From positions 20,444,001 to 20,508,000 of the forward strand of contig CM070591.1 of assembly GCA_036346355.1 (NCBI GenBank): a DNA stretch of 64,000 nucleotides. Reading direction: 5' to 3'. Shown here one piece after another: positions 1 through 9,443 of this stretch; within the stretch, counting starts at the first letter, position 1; the number at the start of each line of letters is the position of its first letter. Under the pieces are notes generated by a model. The model worked only from the letters and a program-made list of their open reading frames with translations, was not told the DNA's origin and did not search any database. This DNA comes from Rhipidocladum racemiflorum (Eukaryota > Streptophyta > Magnoliopsida > Poales > Poaceae). Both the position numbers and the translations under genes were made by a program.

Positions 1-297
1 CTTCCTTTCTTGTGGTGACCACGACCCAGCTCCCCGGTTGTTTGAGGCCGGCGTTAACAATTGGGACTCGAAACGCGCAGTTCCATGCTTTGTCACTCCA
101 CATATCATCCAACACCAGCAGAAACTTGCTCGCTGACAGGGTGACTGTGAGAGCCCGCACGAGGAGGGTCTTGTCCTGCTCCCCTCCGTGGTGTCCCCCC
201 GCATGGGTGATAGCTGTCCTCAGCAGCTCGGCCTCATCGAAGTTCTGGGTGACGCTCAACCACATCTTCTTCTTGAAATGCTCATTGATGGCCTCGT
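1..297 (-). pseudogene. NLR (CC-NB-ARC) resistance gene, NB-ARC segment downstream of the insertion
   Basis: Read on the minus strand this stretch continues the NB-ARC ATPase domain of the gene whose N-terminus lies at 5789-6466. It shows the RNBS-A region (MWLSVTQNFDEAELL), the kinase-2/Walker B motif KFLLVLDDMW and RNBS-B (GSWVVVTTRK). The tryptophan closing kinase-2 is the hallmark of non-TIR (CC-type) NLRs, which are cytoplasmic immune receptors that bind ADP/ATP. The frame joins to the other half exactly through the duplicated CTCGT, giving KIFNDE then AINEHF, so both parts were one uninterrupted exon. The gene runs off the left edge of the window, so the GLPL, MHD and LRR parts are not visible. 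As it stands, 5.5 kb of retroelement DNA separates Walker A from Walker B, so no intact receptor can be made. Confidence 0.9.
293..297. repeat. Left target-site duplication (CTCGT) of the Copia-TRIM composite
   Basis: The five bases CTCGT lie directly before the TG of the Copia 5' LTR. The same five bases follow the outer end of the TRIM at 5789-5793. Five-base duplications are normal for LTR-retroelement integrases. Confidence 0.85.
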
Positions 298-660
298 TGT
301 AGAATACTAATCTTGATCTGATTCTTGTCGTGTCGTCTTTAGCTAGGACTTCAGTATTCAGTTAGGCATAGTTGCCGGACTGGAAACAGTTAACTACTCG
401 GATATAGATTAGAATTGTTTCAGGCTAGGATTTGTAATATAGTCGGACACTGATTCCTTGTGTAATCCTTAGGTTATATAAAGGATGAATAAAACCAAGA
501 AAAGGTGTACCTGTTTGGCGCACCACCAAAAGATTTTGTGCTCTGTTTCTGTCTTCTGAAGTTCTCCTTGCGTACAGGCAGAACAACGTTAGTTCGTGGT
601 CTCACGAAGTTCAGACAGAAGGTTGGCACATCATCTAAATTCCGGTGATCAAGGCCAACA
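298..660 (+). repeat. Copia 5' LTR (363 bp)
   Basis: It begins TGTAGAATAC and ends GGCCAACA. It is identical to the 3' LTR except for a dense cluster of substitutions and indels at about 350-393. Confidence 0.95.
474..482 (+). promoter_or_regulatory. Likely TATA box of the Copia LTR promoter
   Basis: TTATATAAAGG lies in the middle of the LTR, about 185 bp before its end, where U3 promoters of copia elements usually sit. The identical sequence occurs in the 3' LTR at about 5124. Confidence 0.5.
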
Positions 661-662
661 TT

Positions 663-674
663 TGGTATCAGAGC
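663..674 (+). other. Copia primer-binding site (initiator tRNA-Met type)
   Basis: TGGTATCAGAGC begins after a two-base spacer (TT) behind the 5' LTR. This is the usual plant copia PBS, complementary to the 3' end of initiator tRNA-Met. The TT spacer matters for the junction at 5311-5315. Confidence 0.9.
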
Positions 675-705
675 TCCGTTGTTGAGCGATTTGCATTGAG
701 CATCT

Positions 706-2130
706 ATGGCTGGAAACAATGCATCATCGAGCGATCGGTCCGACAAGACGCCGGCGATTCGCTCGACCTGGGAGCTTCAAGAACTCAGTCAAGCAGCGGT
801 TCGGTCTCTCTTTCATACCCGATGTTGTCTAAGACTAATTATACAACTTGGGCTTTGAAGATGAAGGTCTATATGCGTGCTCAAGGAGTTTGGGAAGCAA
901 TTTTGACACCGGGAAGTGTTGATGAACGCAAAGACCAAATGGCTCTGGCGGCGATCTACCAATCGATTCGTAAGAGTCTCTTGCATTACTCTCTGAGAAG
1001 GAGACGGCAAAGGAGGCTTGGGATGCACTCAAGACATTGCATCAAGGAGCAGATCGAGTAAGGGAGGTCAATATCCAGAACCTGAGGTGGGAGCTTGAAG
1101 GATTAAGGATGGGAGACGCCGAGAGAATAGATGATTTCGCTGCAAGAATCATCTCTATTGTCGGCAAAATCCGAAGCCTTGGTGAGAAGATTGAAGAAAT
1201 CTATATTGTGAAAAAGGTGTTGCGGTCTGTATCACCAAAATTCATCCATTTAGCTTCCACTATTGAGGAATTTGGAGATCTGAAAAATAAAACCTTAGAA
1301 GAGGTTCTCGGGTCTCTAAAGGCTCATGAATTGAGATTGGGAAGGATGGATGAGAAGGTGGAAGAAAGAGCATTGATGGTGCAACATGAGTGGAAATCCA
1401 GGAATGAACAGGACAGAGGTTCATTCAGGGGACGTGGTCGAGGACACTCGCGTGGACGAGGGCGTGGACGCAACCAGGAACGCGGGAGTAGAGACGCTCG
1501 TGACTTTGGTGAAGGCTCACAGAAGAAGAAATCTGGTTTTGATATCAATAAAGCCAGATGTTACAAGTGTAAAGAACTAGGACACCTCAAGTATGACTGT
1601 CCGGAGATAAGGAATAAGACTGAAAAATTGAGTCTGGCAGAGAAGCAAGATCAAGAGGATGTACCCGCTGTGATGGCTATGGAGGTATGTGAGTTGAGTT
1701 ATGTAAATTCTACAGAAGGAAAAATCGAAGTTGCTTTGTTTGAAGAGAAGATCAAGCCCGAACTAGGTTATGTGGAGAACAACTCAGAGAATGGCAATCT
1801 GTGGTACCTGGATTCAGGTGCAAGTAATCACATGACTGGATCTCGAAATTGTTTCACTGAACTTGATGGAAGAATCAAAGGAAAAGTGAAGTTTGGGGAT
1901 GGATCAACTGTAACTATAGAAGGGAAAGGCTCAGTGATGATAAAATGTCTCACAGGAGAACATAAAATCCTGTCTTCAGTTTACTTTATCCCCAAACTCA
2001 GGACCAACATAATCAGTTTGGGGCAACTTGATGAAAATGGCTGCAAGACTGTCATTCATGATGGTGCTTACAAGTCCTTGACAGGATCGATGATTGTTGA
2101 TAAAGGTAAAAAGAAATTCAAACAAGCTGT
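706..2130 (+). pseudogene. Copia gag and protease, frameshifted
   Basis: The likely start is the ATG at 706, behind the PBS. The sequence then changes frame near 785-800, again near 990-1000, and again near 2100-2130 in an A-rich stretch. Visible parts are the gag capsid-like region (NYTTWALKMKVYM), an arginine/glycine-rich basic stretch at about 1425-1500, a CCHC zinc knuckle (CYKCKELGHLKYDCP, about 1558) that binds RNA, and the aspartic protease motif WYLDSGASNHMTG (about 1801) with the catalytic DSG intact. Because of the frame breaks no full Gag can be translated. The split into gag-protease and pol entries is mine; in life it would be a single polyprotein. Confidence 0.85.
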
Positions 2131-4943
2131 ATATTCTAAATCTGAAAGTCACTCAACCAATGTGCCTACTCAGCATGATAGACCAAGAGGATTGGAGGTG
2201 GCATGCCAGATTTGGTCATCTAAACTTTGACTCACTCAGATTGATGTCAACAGGAGGATTTGTGAAGGGATTACCTAAAATTTCACACATCTCACAAGTG
2301 TGTGATGGGTGTGTTCTCGCAAAACATTCCAGGGCACCATTTCCTCAATTGACAAACTTCAGGGCAGAAAAAACACTTGAGCTGGTCTATAGTGATCTAT
2401 GTGGACCAATCTCTCCTACAACACTTGGAGGTAATAAGTACTTCATTCTATTTGTTGATGATTACTCAAGATACATGTGGGTAGAAGTACTTAGTTCCAA
2501 GGAGGAGGCTTTTTCTGCATTCAAGAGATTCAAGGCCAAAACTGAATTAGAATCTGGACACAAAATTCAGACCTTGAGGACTGACAGAGGAGGAGAGTTC
2601 ACAAGTAAGAACTTCACAAATTTTTGTCAGGATTGTGGTATTAGAAGACAGCTCACTGCTCCTTATACCCCTCAGCACAACGGTGTAGTTGAAAGGAAGA
2701 ATAGGACAGTTGCTGCGATGGCAAGAAGTTTGCTGAAATGCAAACATGTGCCAGGAGAGCTCTGGGGTGAAGCAGTTGCTGCTGCTGTTTATATATTGAA
2801 CAGGTCCCATACTAGAGCTATCAAAGGAGCTACACCATATGAGAAGTGGCATGGACACCAACCGAGTGTAAATCACTTGAGGGTTTTTGGTTGTTTGGCC
2901 TATGCAAAGGTTCCCAGTCAAATGCTAAAAAAACTGGATGATAGGAGCAAAGTCATGGTCTTTGTGGGCTATGAAATTGGCTCTAAGGCATATAGATTAT
3001 TTGATCCAGTCAGAGAAAAGATTTACATTAGTAGAGATGTGATATTTCTTGAAGACAAGGAATGGGATTGGAGGAAAGATAAGGTGGGTCCAGGGGTTGG
3101 AGGAATAGTACCTGACATTTTCACTATTCGTTATGAAAATGAAACAGCTGTTCCAAATCACCCAAATGCAGAGCAACCACCCGGAATATCTCAAAATAGT
3201 CCAGTCCAGGAGCAGCAGTCAGGGGAACCAATGCAGAATTCAGAAGATTTACCCACACCAACAAATGAGTTAGAAGAAACTGAGGATGATTTTCAGAGTC
3301 CTGAAGGACCTGTCAAGTATAGATCCTTGCAGGATATATATAATGAAACTCATGAGATAACTGAGTATGCTGATCTATACTTCTTGTCACTGGAAGAGCC
3401 AACCAATTTCGAAGAGGCTTCAGGGAATGAAAACTGGAAGCAAGCCATGTTAGAGGAGATTAATGCAATAGAGAGAAATAACACCTGGGAGTTTACTGAT
3501 CTTCCAAAAGGATTCAGGGCAATAGGGCTCAAATGGGTATTCAAACTCAAAAAGACACCGGATGGGCAGATTGCAAAACATAAGGCCAGATTAGTAGCAA
3601 AAGGCTATGTCCAAAGAAAAGGAATTGATTATAATGAAGTCTTTGCACCTGTAGCCCGGCTAGAAACCATTAGACTTCTTTTGGCTCTTGCTGCTCAAAA
3701 GGGTTGGGAGGTGCATCACTTGGATGTAAAATCAGCCTTCTTGAATGGGGAGTTAGAGGAAGAAGTGTATGTGGAGCCACCTCAAGGCTTTGATGTTGAA
3801 GGGAAGGAAGGCAAGGTGCTGAAATTAAAAAAGGCTTTGTACGGTCTGAAACAAGCCCCAAGAGCTTGGAATTACAAGTTGGACACATGCCTAGTAAAGC
3901 TTGGTTTTGCAAAATCACCACTGGAACATGCTATTTATACTAGGAGGAAAGAAGGCACACTTCTAATTGTGGGAGTATATGTGGATGATTTGATAATTGC
4001 TGGTAATAGTGTGAGTGAGATAAGAAACTTCAAAGGGCAGATGAAAAACAGTTTTGATATGAGTGATCTTGGACTACTCACATATTATCTAGGCATTGAA
4101 GTTCAACAAACCTCTAGAGGAATAAAACTGAGTCAGTGTGCTTATGCATGGAAGATAGTTCAGAAGCTTGGGTTGGGGAGTTGCAACCCATGTCACATAC
4201 CCATGGAGCCAAGATTGAGACTGAGTAGAAATGATACATCCCCTTCGTCAGATACACATCTATATAGGAGCATCATTGGAAGCTTGAGATACTTGGTGAA
4301 TACAAGACCAGACATCTCCTACTCTGTAGGAGTGCTCAGCAGGTACATGGAAACACCTACGGTGGAACATATGGCAGCACTAAAGCAAGTGCTCAGGTAT
4401 GTGCAAGGTACCGCAAGTTTTGGATGCTTCTATAAGAGAGATGCACACACTATCGAAGAGCTGATTGGGTATTCAGACAGCGACATGGCAGGGGATATCG
4501 ATGATCGGAAGAGTACAACAGGTGTTGTGTTCTTCTTGGGAGAAAAACCAGTGACTTGGCTCTCCCAGAAGCAAAAAGTGGTGGCATTGTCCTCATGTGA
4601 AGCTGAATATGTGGCAGCAACGGCAGGGGCATGCCAAGGAATTTGGTTGAGACGACTTCTGAGTGAAATCATTGGAATTGAACCGGTGAAGACAATTTTA
4701 CAGGTTGACAATAGGTCGGCAATTGACCTTGCAAAGAATCCGGTTCATCATGGAAGAAGCAAACATATTGAAACAAAATTTCATTTCATCCGAGACTGTG
4801 TCCAGAAGCAAGAAATAGAAATAAGACATGTGAGGACTGAGGATCAGATTGCTGATTTGTTGACAAAAGCGTTGGGCAGACAGCGTTTCATAGTGCTCAG
4901 GGAGAAGATCGGATTAGTTGATCTTCAGAAGTATCAAGATTAG
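2131..4943 (+). pseudogene. Copia pol: integrase, reverse transcriptase, RNase H
   Basis: One long open frame without internal stops encodes the rest of the polyprotein. In order it shows the GAG-pre-integrase zinc-binding region (HARFGHLN...CDGCVLAKH), the integrase core (VYSDLCGPI, DRGGEF, and NGVVERKNRT with the catalytic glutamate), reverse transcriptase (VHHLDVKSAFLNG, LYGLKQAPRAW, and the catalytic YVDDL at about 3977), and RNase H (YSDSDMAGD, SSCEAEYVA, KHIETKFHFIRD). The order integrase before RT is diagnostic for Ty1/copia. The stop lies just before the polypurine tract. The frame is intact but is disconnected from gag by a frameshift upstream, so it is scored as part of a dead element. 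Confidence 0.92.
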
Positions 4944-4953
4944 GGAGGTGATT
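4942..4953 (+). other. Copia polypurine tract
   Basis: AGGGAGGTGATT lies directly upstream of the 3' LTR and just past the pol stop. It would prime plus-strand DNA synthesis. Confidence 0.75.
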
Positions 4954-5310
4954 TGTAGAATACTAATCTTGATCTGATTCTTGTCGTGTCGTCTTTAGCT
5001 AGGACTTGATTCGGCTAGGCATAGTTGCAGGATGAAACATTAACTACTCGGATATAGATTAGAATTGTTTCAGGCTAGGATTTGTAATATAGTCGGACAC
5101 TGATTCCTTGTGTAATCCTTAGGTTATATAAAGGATGAATAAAACCAAGAAAAGGTGTACCTGTTTGGCGCACCACCAAAAGATTTTGTGCTCTGTTTCT
5201 GTCTTCTGAAGTTCTCCTTGCGTACAGGCAGAACAACGTTAGTTCGTGGTCTCACGAAGTTCAGACAGAAGGTTGGCACATCATCTAAATTCCGGTGATC
5301 AAGGCCAACA
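4954..5310 (+). repeat. Copia 3' LTR (357 bp)
   Basis: It has the same ends as the 5' LTR. From about 5041 to its end it is base-for-base identical to the 5' copy. The difference in length comes from a clustered patch near 5006-5040. Confidence 0.95.
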
Positions 5311-5315
5311 TTTCT
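5311..5315. other. Five-base junction between Copia and TRIM
   Basis: The bases TTTCT separate the Copia 3' LTR end from the TRIM LTR end. They equal the Copia LTR-PBS spacer TT, one further T (the first base of the Copia PBS), and CT, which is the complement of the TRIM's own LTR-PBS spacer AG. They do not match the flanking CTCGT duplication. Confidence 0.75.
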
Positions 5316-5517
5316 TGTTAGCCGGACCGCCACACTAGCGCGTCCGGATCCCAGGTCGTTGGGCTGCAGCACACACTCGCAGGCCCAACCCGAGCAACGG
5401 GCCAAGGTCTCTTGGGCCATCTCCCCCCAAAAAGCTAGCTCAATGAGGGGGTGCTCCCTCACCCTTATAAACCATGCTCATGCCCTCTCCACAACCAATG
5501 TGGGACTATTCCCAACA
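5316..5517 (-). repeat. TRIM 3' LTR
   Basis: This 202-bp LTR starts TGTTGGGAATAG and ends GGCTAACA on the minus strand. It carries the single A/G difference from the other LTR (CGAGCAACGG against CGAGCAGCGG on the plus strand). Confidence 0.9.
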
Positions 5518-5530
5518 ATCTCCCCCTCAC
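5518..5530 (-). other. TRIM polypurine tract
   Basis: On the minus strand GTGAGGGGGAGAT ends exactly at the LTR boundary. Confidence 0.75.
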
Positions 5531-5572
5531 ACATTGGGCCGAGATTATCTAGGAACCACCTGGGGCACCTGG

Positions 5573-5584
5573 GCTCTGATACCA
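5573..5584 (-). other. TRIM primer-binding site
   Basis: The minus strand reads TGGTATCAGAGC two bases (AG) after the 5' LTR. It is the same tRNA-Met-type PBS as in the neighbouring Copia element, which would let both use the same primer. Confidence 0.9.
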
Positions 5585-5586
5585 CT

Positions 5587-5788
5587 TGTTAGCCGGACCG
5601 CCACACTAGCGCGTCCGGATCCCAGGTCGTTGGGCTGCAGCACACACTCGCAGGCCCAACCCGAGCAGCGGGCCAAGGTCTCTTGGGCCATCTCCCCCCA
5701 AAAAGCTAGCTCAATGAGGGGGTGCTCCCTCACCCTTATAAACCATGCTCATGCCCTCTCCACAACCAATGTGGGACTATTCCCAACA
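5587..5788 (-). repeat. TRIM 5' LTR
   Basis: This 202-bp LTR forms the outer (U3) end of the composite insertion. It is followed on the plus strand by CTCGT. Confidence 0.9.
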
Positions 5789-5793
5789 CTCGT
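5789..5793. repeat. Right target-site duplication (CTCGT) of the composite
   Basis: It matches 293-297. Removing everything between, together with one copy, restores an open NB-ARC frame across the site. Confidence 0.85.
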
Positions 5794-6466
5794 CGTTGAA
5801 GATCTTCTGGGCGAGGGTGGTCTTGCCGATGCCGCCGATGCCCACAATGGACACCACCTTGATGTTGCTGCTGCTGTCGCCGTTGGTGGTTAGCTCCTGC
5901 ACCAGCTCCCTTGTGTCCCTCTCGATCTTCTCCCCGACAATAGCCGACTGCTCCAGCTCCGACATCGTCTTGCGGTTGAGAAGATCGGAATCAATATCCT
6001 CCCTCCGGTCCGGGTAGGAACCGAGGTTGATACCGAAGTTGAAACGATCAGCCTCTTTGCGGATGTGGTCCAGCTTCTGATTAAGCTCCTTCATGCGGCT
6101 GCCCATTTTGTGGGCATGGACGGGATTCCGCAGGCAGAACAGCAACGGGTCCAGGCAACCCGGCGGCTTCTCATCCGAGCTCCCGCCCATGGACACCCGC
6201 CGCTCCTCGGCTTTGAGCTGGCATAGCTCCAGGATGTCTGTGGCGTCGTACATGACGTCCTTGAGCTTGCTCACCCACCCTTGCACGCTCACATGGGTGA
6301 TGCGCCTTCTCTCGGCATCGGCGAGGAAGGCCTTGAGGTTCTCCAGATTGCCCTCCAGCTTGTTGATCTCGCCGGAGACGCCTAACAACATCCCCAGCTC
6401 ATCTTGTGCCGCCTGGGTGAGCAGGTCGCGGAGGTAGGATGCAAAAGCATCCAGGACGATCGCCAT
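5789..6466 (-). pseudogene. NLR N-terminus: Rx-type coiled coil and P-loop
   Basis: The start is the ATG at 6466 on the minus strand, in the context MAIVLDAFASYLRDLL, a common NLR N-terminus in grasses. Residues 1-130 look like the Rx N-terminal CC domain, with a run of charged heptads (INKLEGNLENLKAFLADAE) and an EDVID-like stretch (DVMYDATDILEL). The P-loop GIGGIGKTT lies at residues 209-217, followed by LAQKIFNDE where the frame meets the retroelement. The protein would then read two foreign residue-scale codons from the TRIM and stop (229 codons), leaving CC plus Walker A only. The rest of the NB-ARC continues at 1-297. A truncated CC-only product is conceivable but there is no evidence for its expression. 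Confidence 0.9.
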
Positions 6467-7000
6467 CGGTGTTTTTTCTTCAACCCTTCTTTCTTTTCTC
6501 AGTTAGACTGTTAGGCAAGGGTTGCAGAGGAGTGGTCGATTAGCTATAGGGATTAGGGATTAGCCATAGCAACATCCCCTGCTCATCTACCTTTCTTTCT
6601 TGTTCTCGACAGTCTGTCACTCCAATAATTAACTCCCTCTGTTAGTGAGAAGTAATATGGGTGCGAGAAAAAGGACGGCTTGAGAAAGAATAAGAAAAAA
6701 AAATCTGGCAACGAGAGAGAGCGCCGATCGAGAGGCTCTCAGTTCTCTCAACCAGTCTCTCATGACCGACAAGTGGGTCCCATTCTCGTATGGACCCATT
6801 TCTCATGGATATATCGTTTTACTTTCTATGGCTAAAATGTTCTGCCAACCCCTCCTCTTTTGTTTACGTGATGGAGACATGTGCAGCAGGGGACAACCCC
6901 CATGCGCAGCTTGTGTTGACGGAACTGAAAAACGCTGAGCCTGATTTCTCATCTCGAAAAAAGAAAAGAAAAATATTGTCCTAAAACGATGACGCCCCTA
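6467..7000 (-). promoter_or_regulatory. NLR upstream region
   Basis: This is the DNA 5' of the NLR start codon. I see no clear TATA box at a convincing distance. The part at 6607-6921 recurs at 22684-23648, so this promoter segment was once duplicated, apparently without the coding exon. Confidence 0.4.
6607..6921. repeat. NLR upstream duplication, copy A (empty of MITEs)
   Basis: It shares long near-identical runs with 22684-23648 in direct orientation, for example TGGGTCCCATTCTCGTATGG against CGGGTCCCATTCTCGTATGG. Copy A lacks the two MITEs of copy B and shows their empty sites: a single TTA in CTCTGTTAGTGAG, and CTCTTTTGTTTACG. Confidence 0.85.
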
Positions 7001-7689
7001 TATCAGTCACATACATCAATAAAAAAATAAATATAAAATAGAAAGTACACACGATATATAGCAAGATAAAACTGTTCTTCCTATATTAGATTGATTTTAT
7101 TTTATTAAATATGATATAGCTAGTATATATGTATCTGCTTAGTTATACTTTAGTCACTAGTTAAAATTTTATATTTTTGTAAAAATGGCCACATTAGGAA
7201 TATTATGGAAAACTTGTTTCAGATTTTATACTAATAGAGGCAAAGGATGGTTCGATACTCACAATCATGGATAATCATGAGTTGTTGCATTTTACATTGT
7301 TCGTACTTGTTATTTACTTGTCAAATTGCTTTTATAAATTTCATTTGCAATCTGCTACTTGATATTCATGTTTCAAATTAGCTTTATGCAAATAGCCATG
7401 TTAGCCTCTTTTTGATATAGTCTGTATTTATTATATAATTGTGATATACAACCAGTCTTATTAAGTATGGAAGTACTCAACATTATTTATTGTTGATATT
7501 CAGTGAATGAAGAAACCGAAGTCCCCAATGATTCTTATTTAGCCATAATTTCCAGGGATTATAATAATGACTTTTTCTAGGGTTTACTCCTCATCAGTTG
7601 CATGTGGTATTTTGGGCCCGATGACGGAAGCCATGTCTAATTTGGTGGCTGGTGCGGGCATGTACCAGCTTGGTTGTGGTTGGTTCTAT
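7001..7689. other. AT-rich DNA, nothing recognised
   Basis: No ORF, repeat end or RNA gene could be supported here. Confidence 0.6.
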
Positions 7690-8400
7690 GGTTTGGTCTT
7701 TGGCAATATAAGGTAAAATCCTCTTGAGCAAAGTAAATAACTTAAGTTTTCGCTCAAACACAAGTTGTGGCCCGTCAGTTCAGTTGAATCATTTTCCCAA
7801 CATAGCTCAGTACATTGTCCCTCTCCTTGGAATATATACAGAAAGTAGCTACCATTCTCGGAGGTAGAATGGATCGCGTAGCGCCTGGGGTGTAACGGAA
7901 ATGGGTAGCATCGAGCAGGATGCTGACATTTACCGATTCTTACAACGGTAGGTACCAACATATTAGCAGATCGCGTCTCCCACCTCAGCCAGTGGGTCCT
8001 TTGAACTGTGGGTCGTCTAACCTACCGGGTAGGAGCTACAATGGAGAAGTTTAACAAAATGCTATGATCATCTTGCCCTGACCGCATGCATTTAAGTTGC
8101 ATGTGATCCGGTGGCATTAACGAGCGTAGATATCTTGTGAGTAAAGCTGAGCAGCTCTGCAGAGTCATAATTAAATGGTATTCGAATACACCATGCTTCC
8201 CGTTAATGAAGCTAAGTTTCATTGGGGTGACTCCCGTAACCTAGCCCAAGTAATTTTTGGAAATTTTGAGAAATTGGTGGTGTGTTGAGATAACTTTGCG
8301 ACCCCCTATAATTATTTATGATTTGTGTTTCAAATGTAAAATGATCTTGTAAATAAAACTACATCCACAATACTTGAACCTCCTACCAATCCATTGTTAA
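7690..8400 (-). repeat. Old long-LTR retroelement fragment, related to 55190-56290
   Basis: The reverse complement aligns with the plus strand of 55190-56290. Matching runs include AAGTTATTTACTTTGCTCAA, TTATATTGCCAAAGA, GAGCTGCTCAGCTTTACTCAC, and the stretch ATTTTACATTTGAAACACAAA. It lacks the 315-bp Helitron present in the other copy and so provides that element's empty site. No coding sense was found. It probably derives from the same gypsy-type LTR family as the segment at 55-61 kb. Confidence 0.7.
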
Positions 8401-9220
8401 CCCCTTGTATGTAGTATTCAGTATTTTTCCGTGTGATTAGCTTGTTGAGTGTTGTTTTGTATTTATTCTTGCTTAATCCAACCCTTTCAGAGTTTCAAGA
8501 ATCTGAAATTTACCAGGAGTTCGTAGATGTCGATTTGGTTTGGTTTTAATATCGTAGTCTTTTGCTTAGGCTTGCCTGTGCAGTGTTTTGAATGTAATCT
8601 ATTTGGGCCTGTTGCGTTTTTTTTGTAAAAAAAAAAAACAAACAAACTTGACTACTAGGCCCTATATCCTATAAAAAAAGTTGATATTCTTTTTTTGTTT
8701 GGTAACGTGTGCTTGGTTCTTGATGGTTAATCTTTCTGGATCGCTGTTAATGTATTTAAAGGCCTCACCTAAGAAGATGATCCGTCACGGTATTTGTAAA
8801 TCGACCATCGAGCAACTACTTTAGTCCGGTTTTGTACTAGGAACTGATCAAATCAAATCAAATCCAGCCAGCCGGGTCAGTGCTAATTCGATCTGACCTA
8901 GTGTCTCGGTAAGCTTGTGGTTCGTGTCCGTGTCACAAAATTGCGGCAGGTGCCGAGTCCATTTCTGTGTCTCCACGTTCAAGTCCAATCCATAGTAAGT
9001 GCTGCGATGAGTAGTGCTTGGTCTGGGCTGGTTGTAATCAAGTTATACCGACGGGTCAAGTCTCGACGTTGATTCTTGTTAGTAACTCGTAGATATTCAA
9101 CGGGTTTCTTATACTACTCTTTTAGTCCACGGTACATCAGCAGCACCTCGATCGGATTTAACTACCGCACTTTTCAATTTGGAGGGTATCGGCAGTTCGT
9201 ATTTACTGGTGCATATACAG
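8401..9220. other. No gene recognised
   Basis: Short poly-T/poly-A runs occur near 8620. The end (about 9160-9200) contains a phrase, CAATTTGGAGGGTATCGGC, that recurs at about 22549, beyond the big nested insertion. Confidence 0.6.
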
Positions 9221-9222
9221 TA

Positions 9223-9443
9223 CTCCCTCCGTTTCTTTTTATAAGGCGTATTTGGTTTCGTTAGGACAAAGCTTTGATCAACAATTACTCTATTAGCATA
9301 TAATTTTTATGACACAAAATTGATATTAGCATATTTGTATTCAAAAGTACTTATATATAATTATGATTTTGTATTGCATAAATGATATATTAATGAAGTA
9401 ATCGTTGGTCAAAGCCTTGTCCTAACGAAACCAAATACGCCTT
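9223..9443. mobile_element. Stowaway MITE, left part
   Basis: It starts CTCCCTCCGTTTCTTTTTAT after the target dinucleotide TA (9221-9222). Its right terminal repeat (CCAAATACGCCTT...) is cut at 9443 by the Tat element and resumes at 22443. The terminal repeats are the classic grass Stowaway (Tc1/mariner-derived) sequence. Confidence 0.9.

Larger units (their letters stand above)
298..5310 (+). mobile_element. Ty1/copia LTR retrotransposon, 5.0 kb, inside the NLR
   Basis: The element has two TG...CA LTRs (298-660 and 4954-5310), an initiator-Met-type primer-binding site, a polypurine tract and a gag-pol in copia order (protease, integrase, reverse transcriptase, RNase H). It lies antisense to the NLR. 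The coding region is broken by at least three frameshifts, in gag twice and near the gag-pol boundary, so it is not autonomous now. The bases after its 3' LTR are not the expected CTCGT; that duplication appears only beyond the adjoining TRIM. Confidence 0.95.
5316..5788 (-). mobile_element. TRIM (small non-coding LTR element), 473 bp
   Basis: Two 202-bp LTRs (5316-5517 and 5587-5788) differ at only one base that I can see. They flank a 69-bp internal part that holds nothing but a PBS and a polypurine tract. On the minus strand the order is LTR, spacer AG, TGGTATCAGAGCC, about 40 bp, GTGAGGGGGAGAT, LTR, which fixes the orientation. Such terminal-repeat miniatures depend on enzymes from autonomous elements. 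Near-identical LTRs mean a recent insertion. Its left (3' LTR) end abuts the Copia 3' LTR, and its right end is followed by CTCGT, the partner of the duplication left of the Copia element. Confidence 0.9.
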
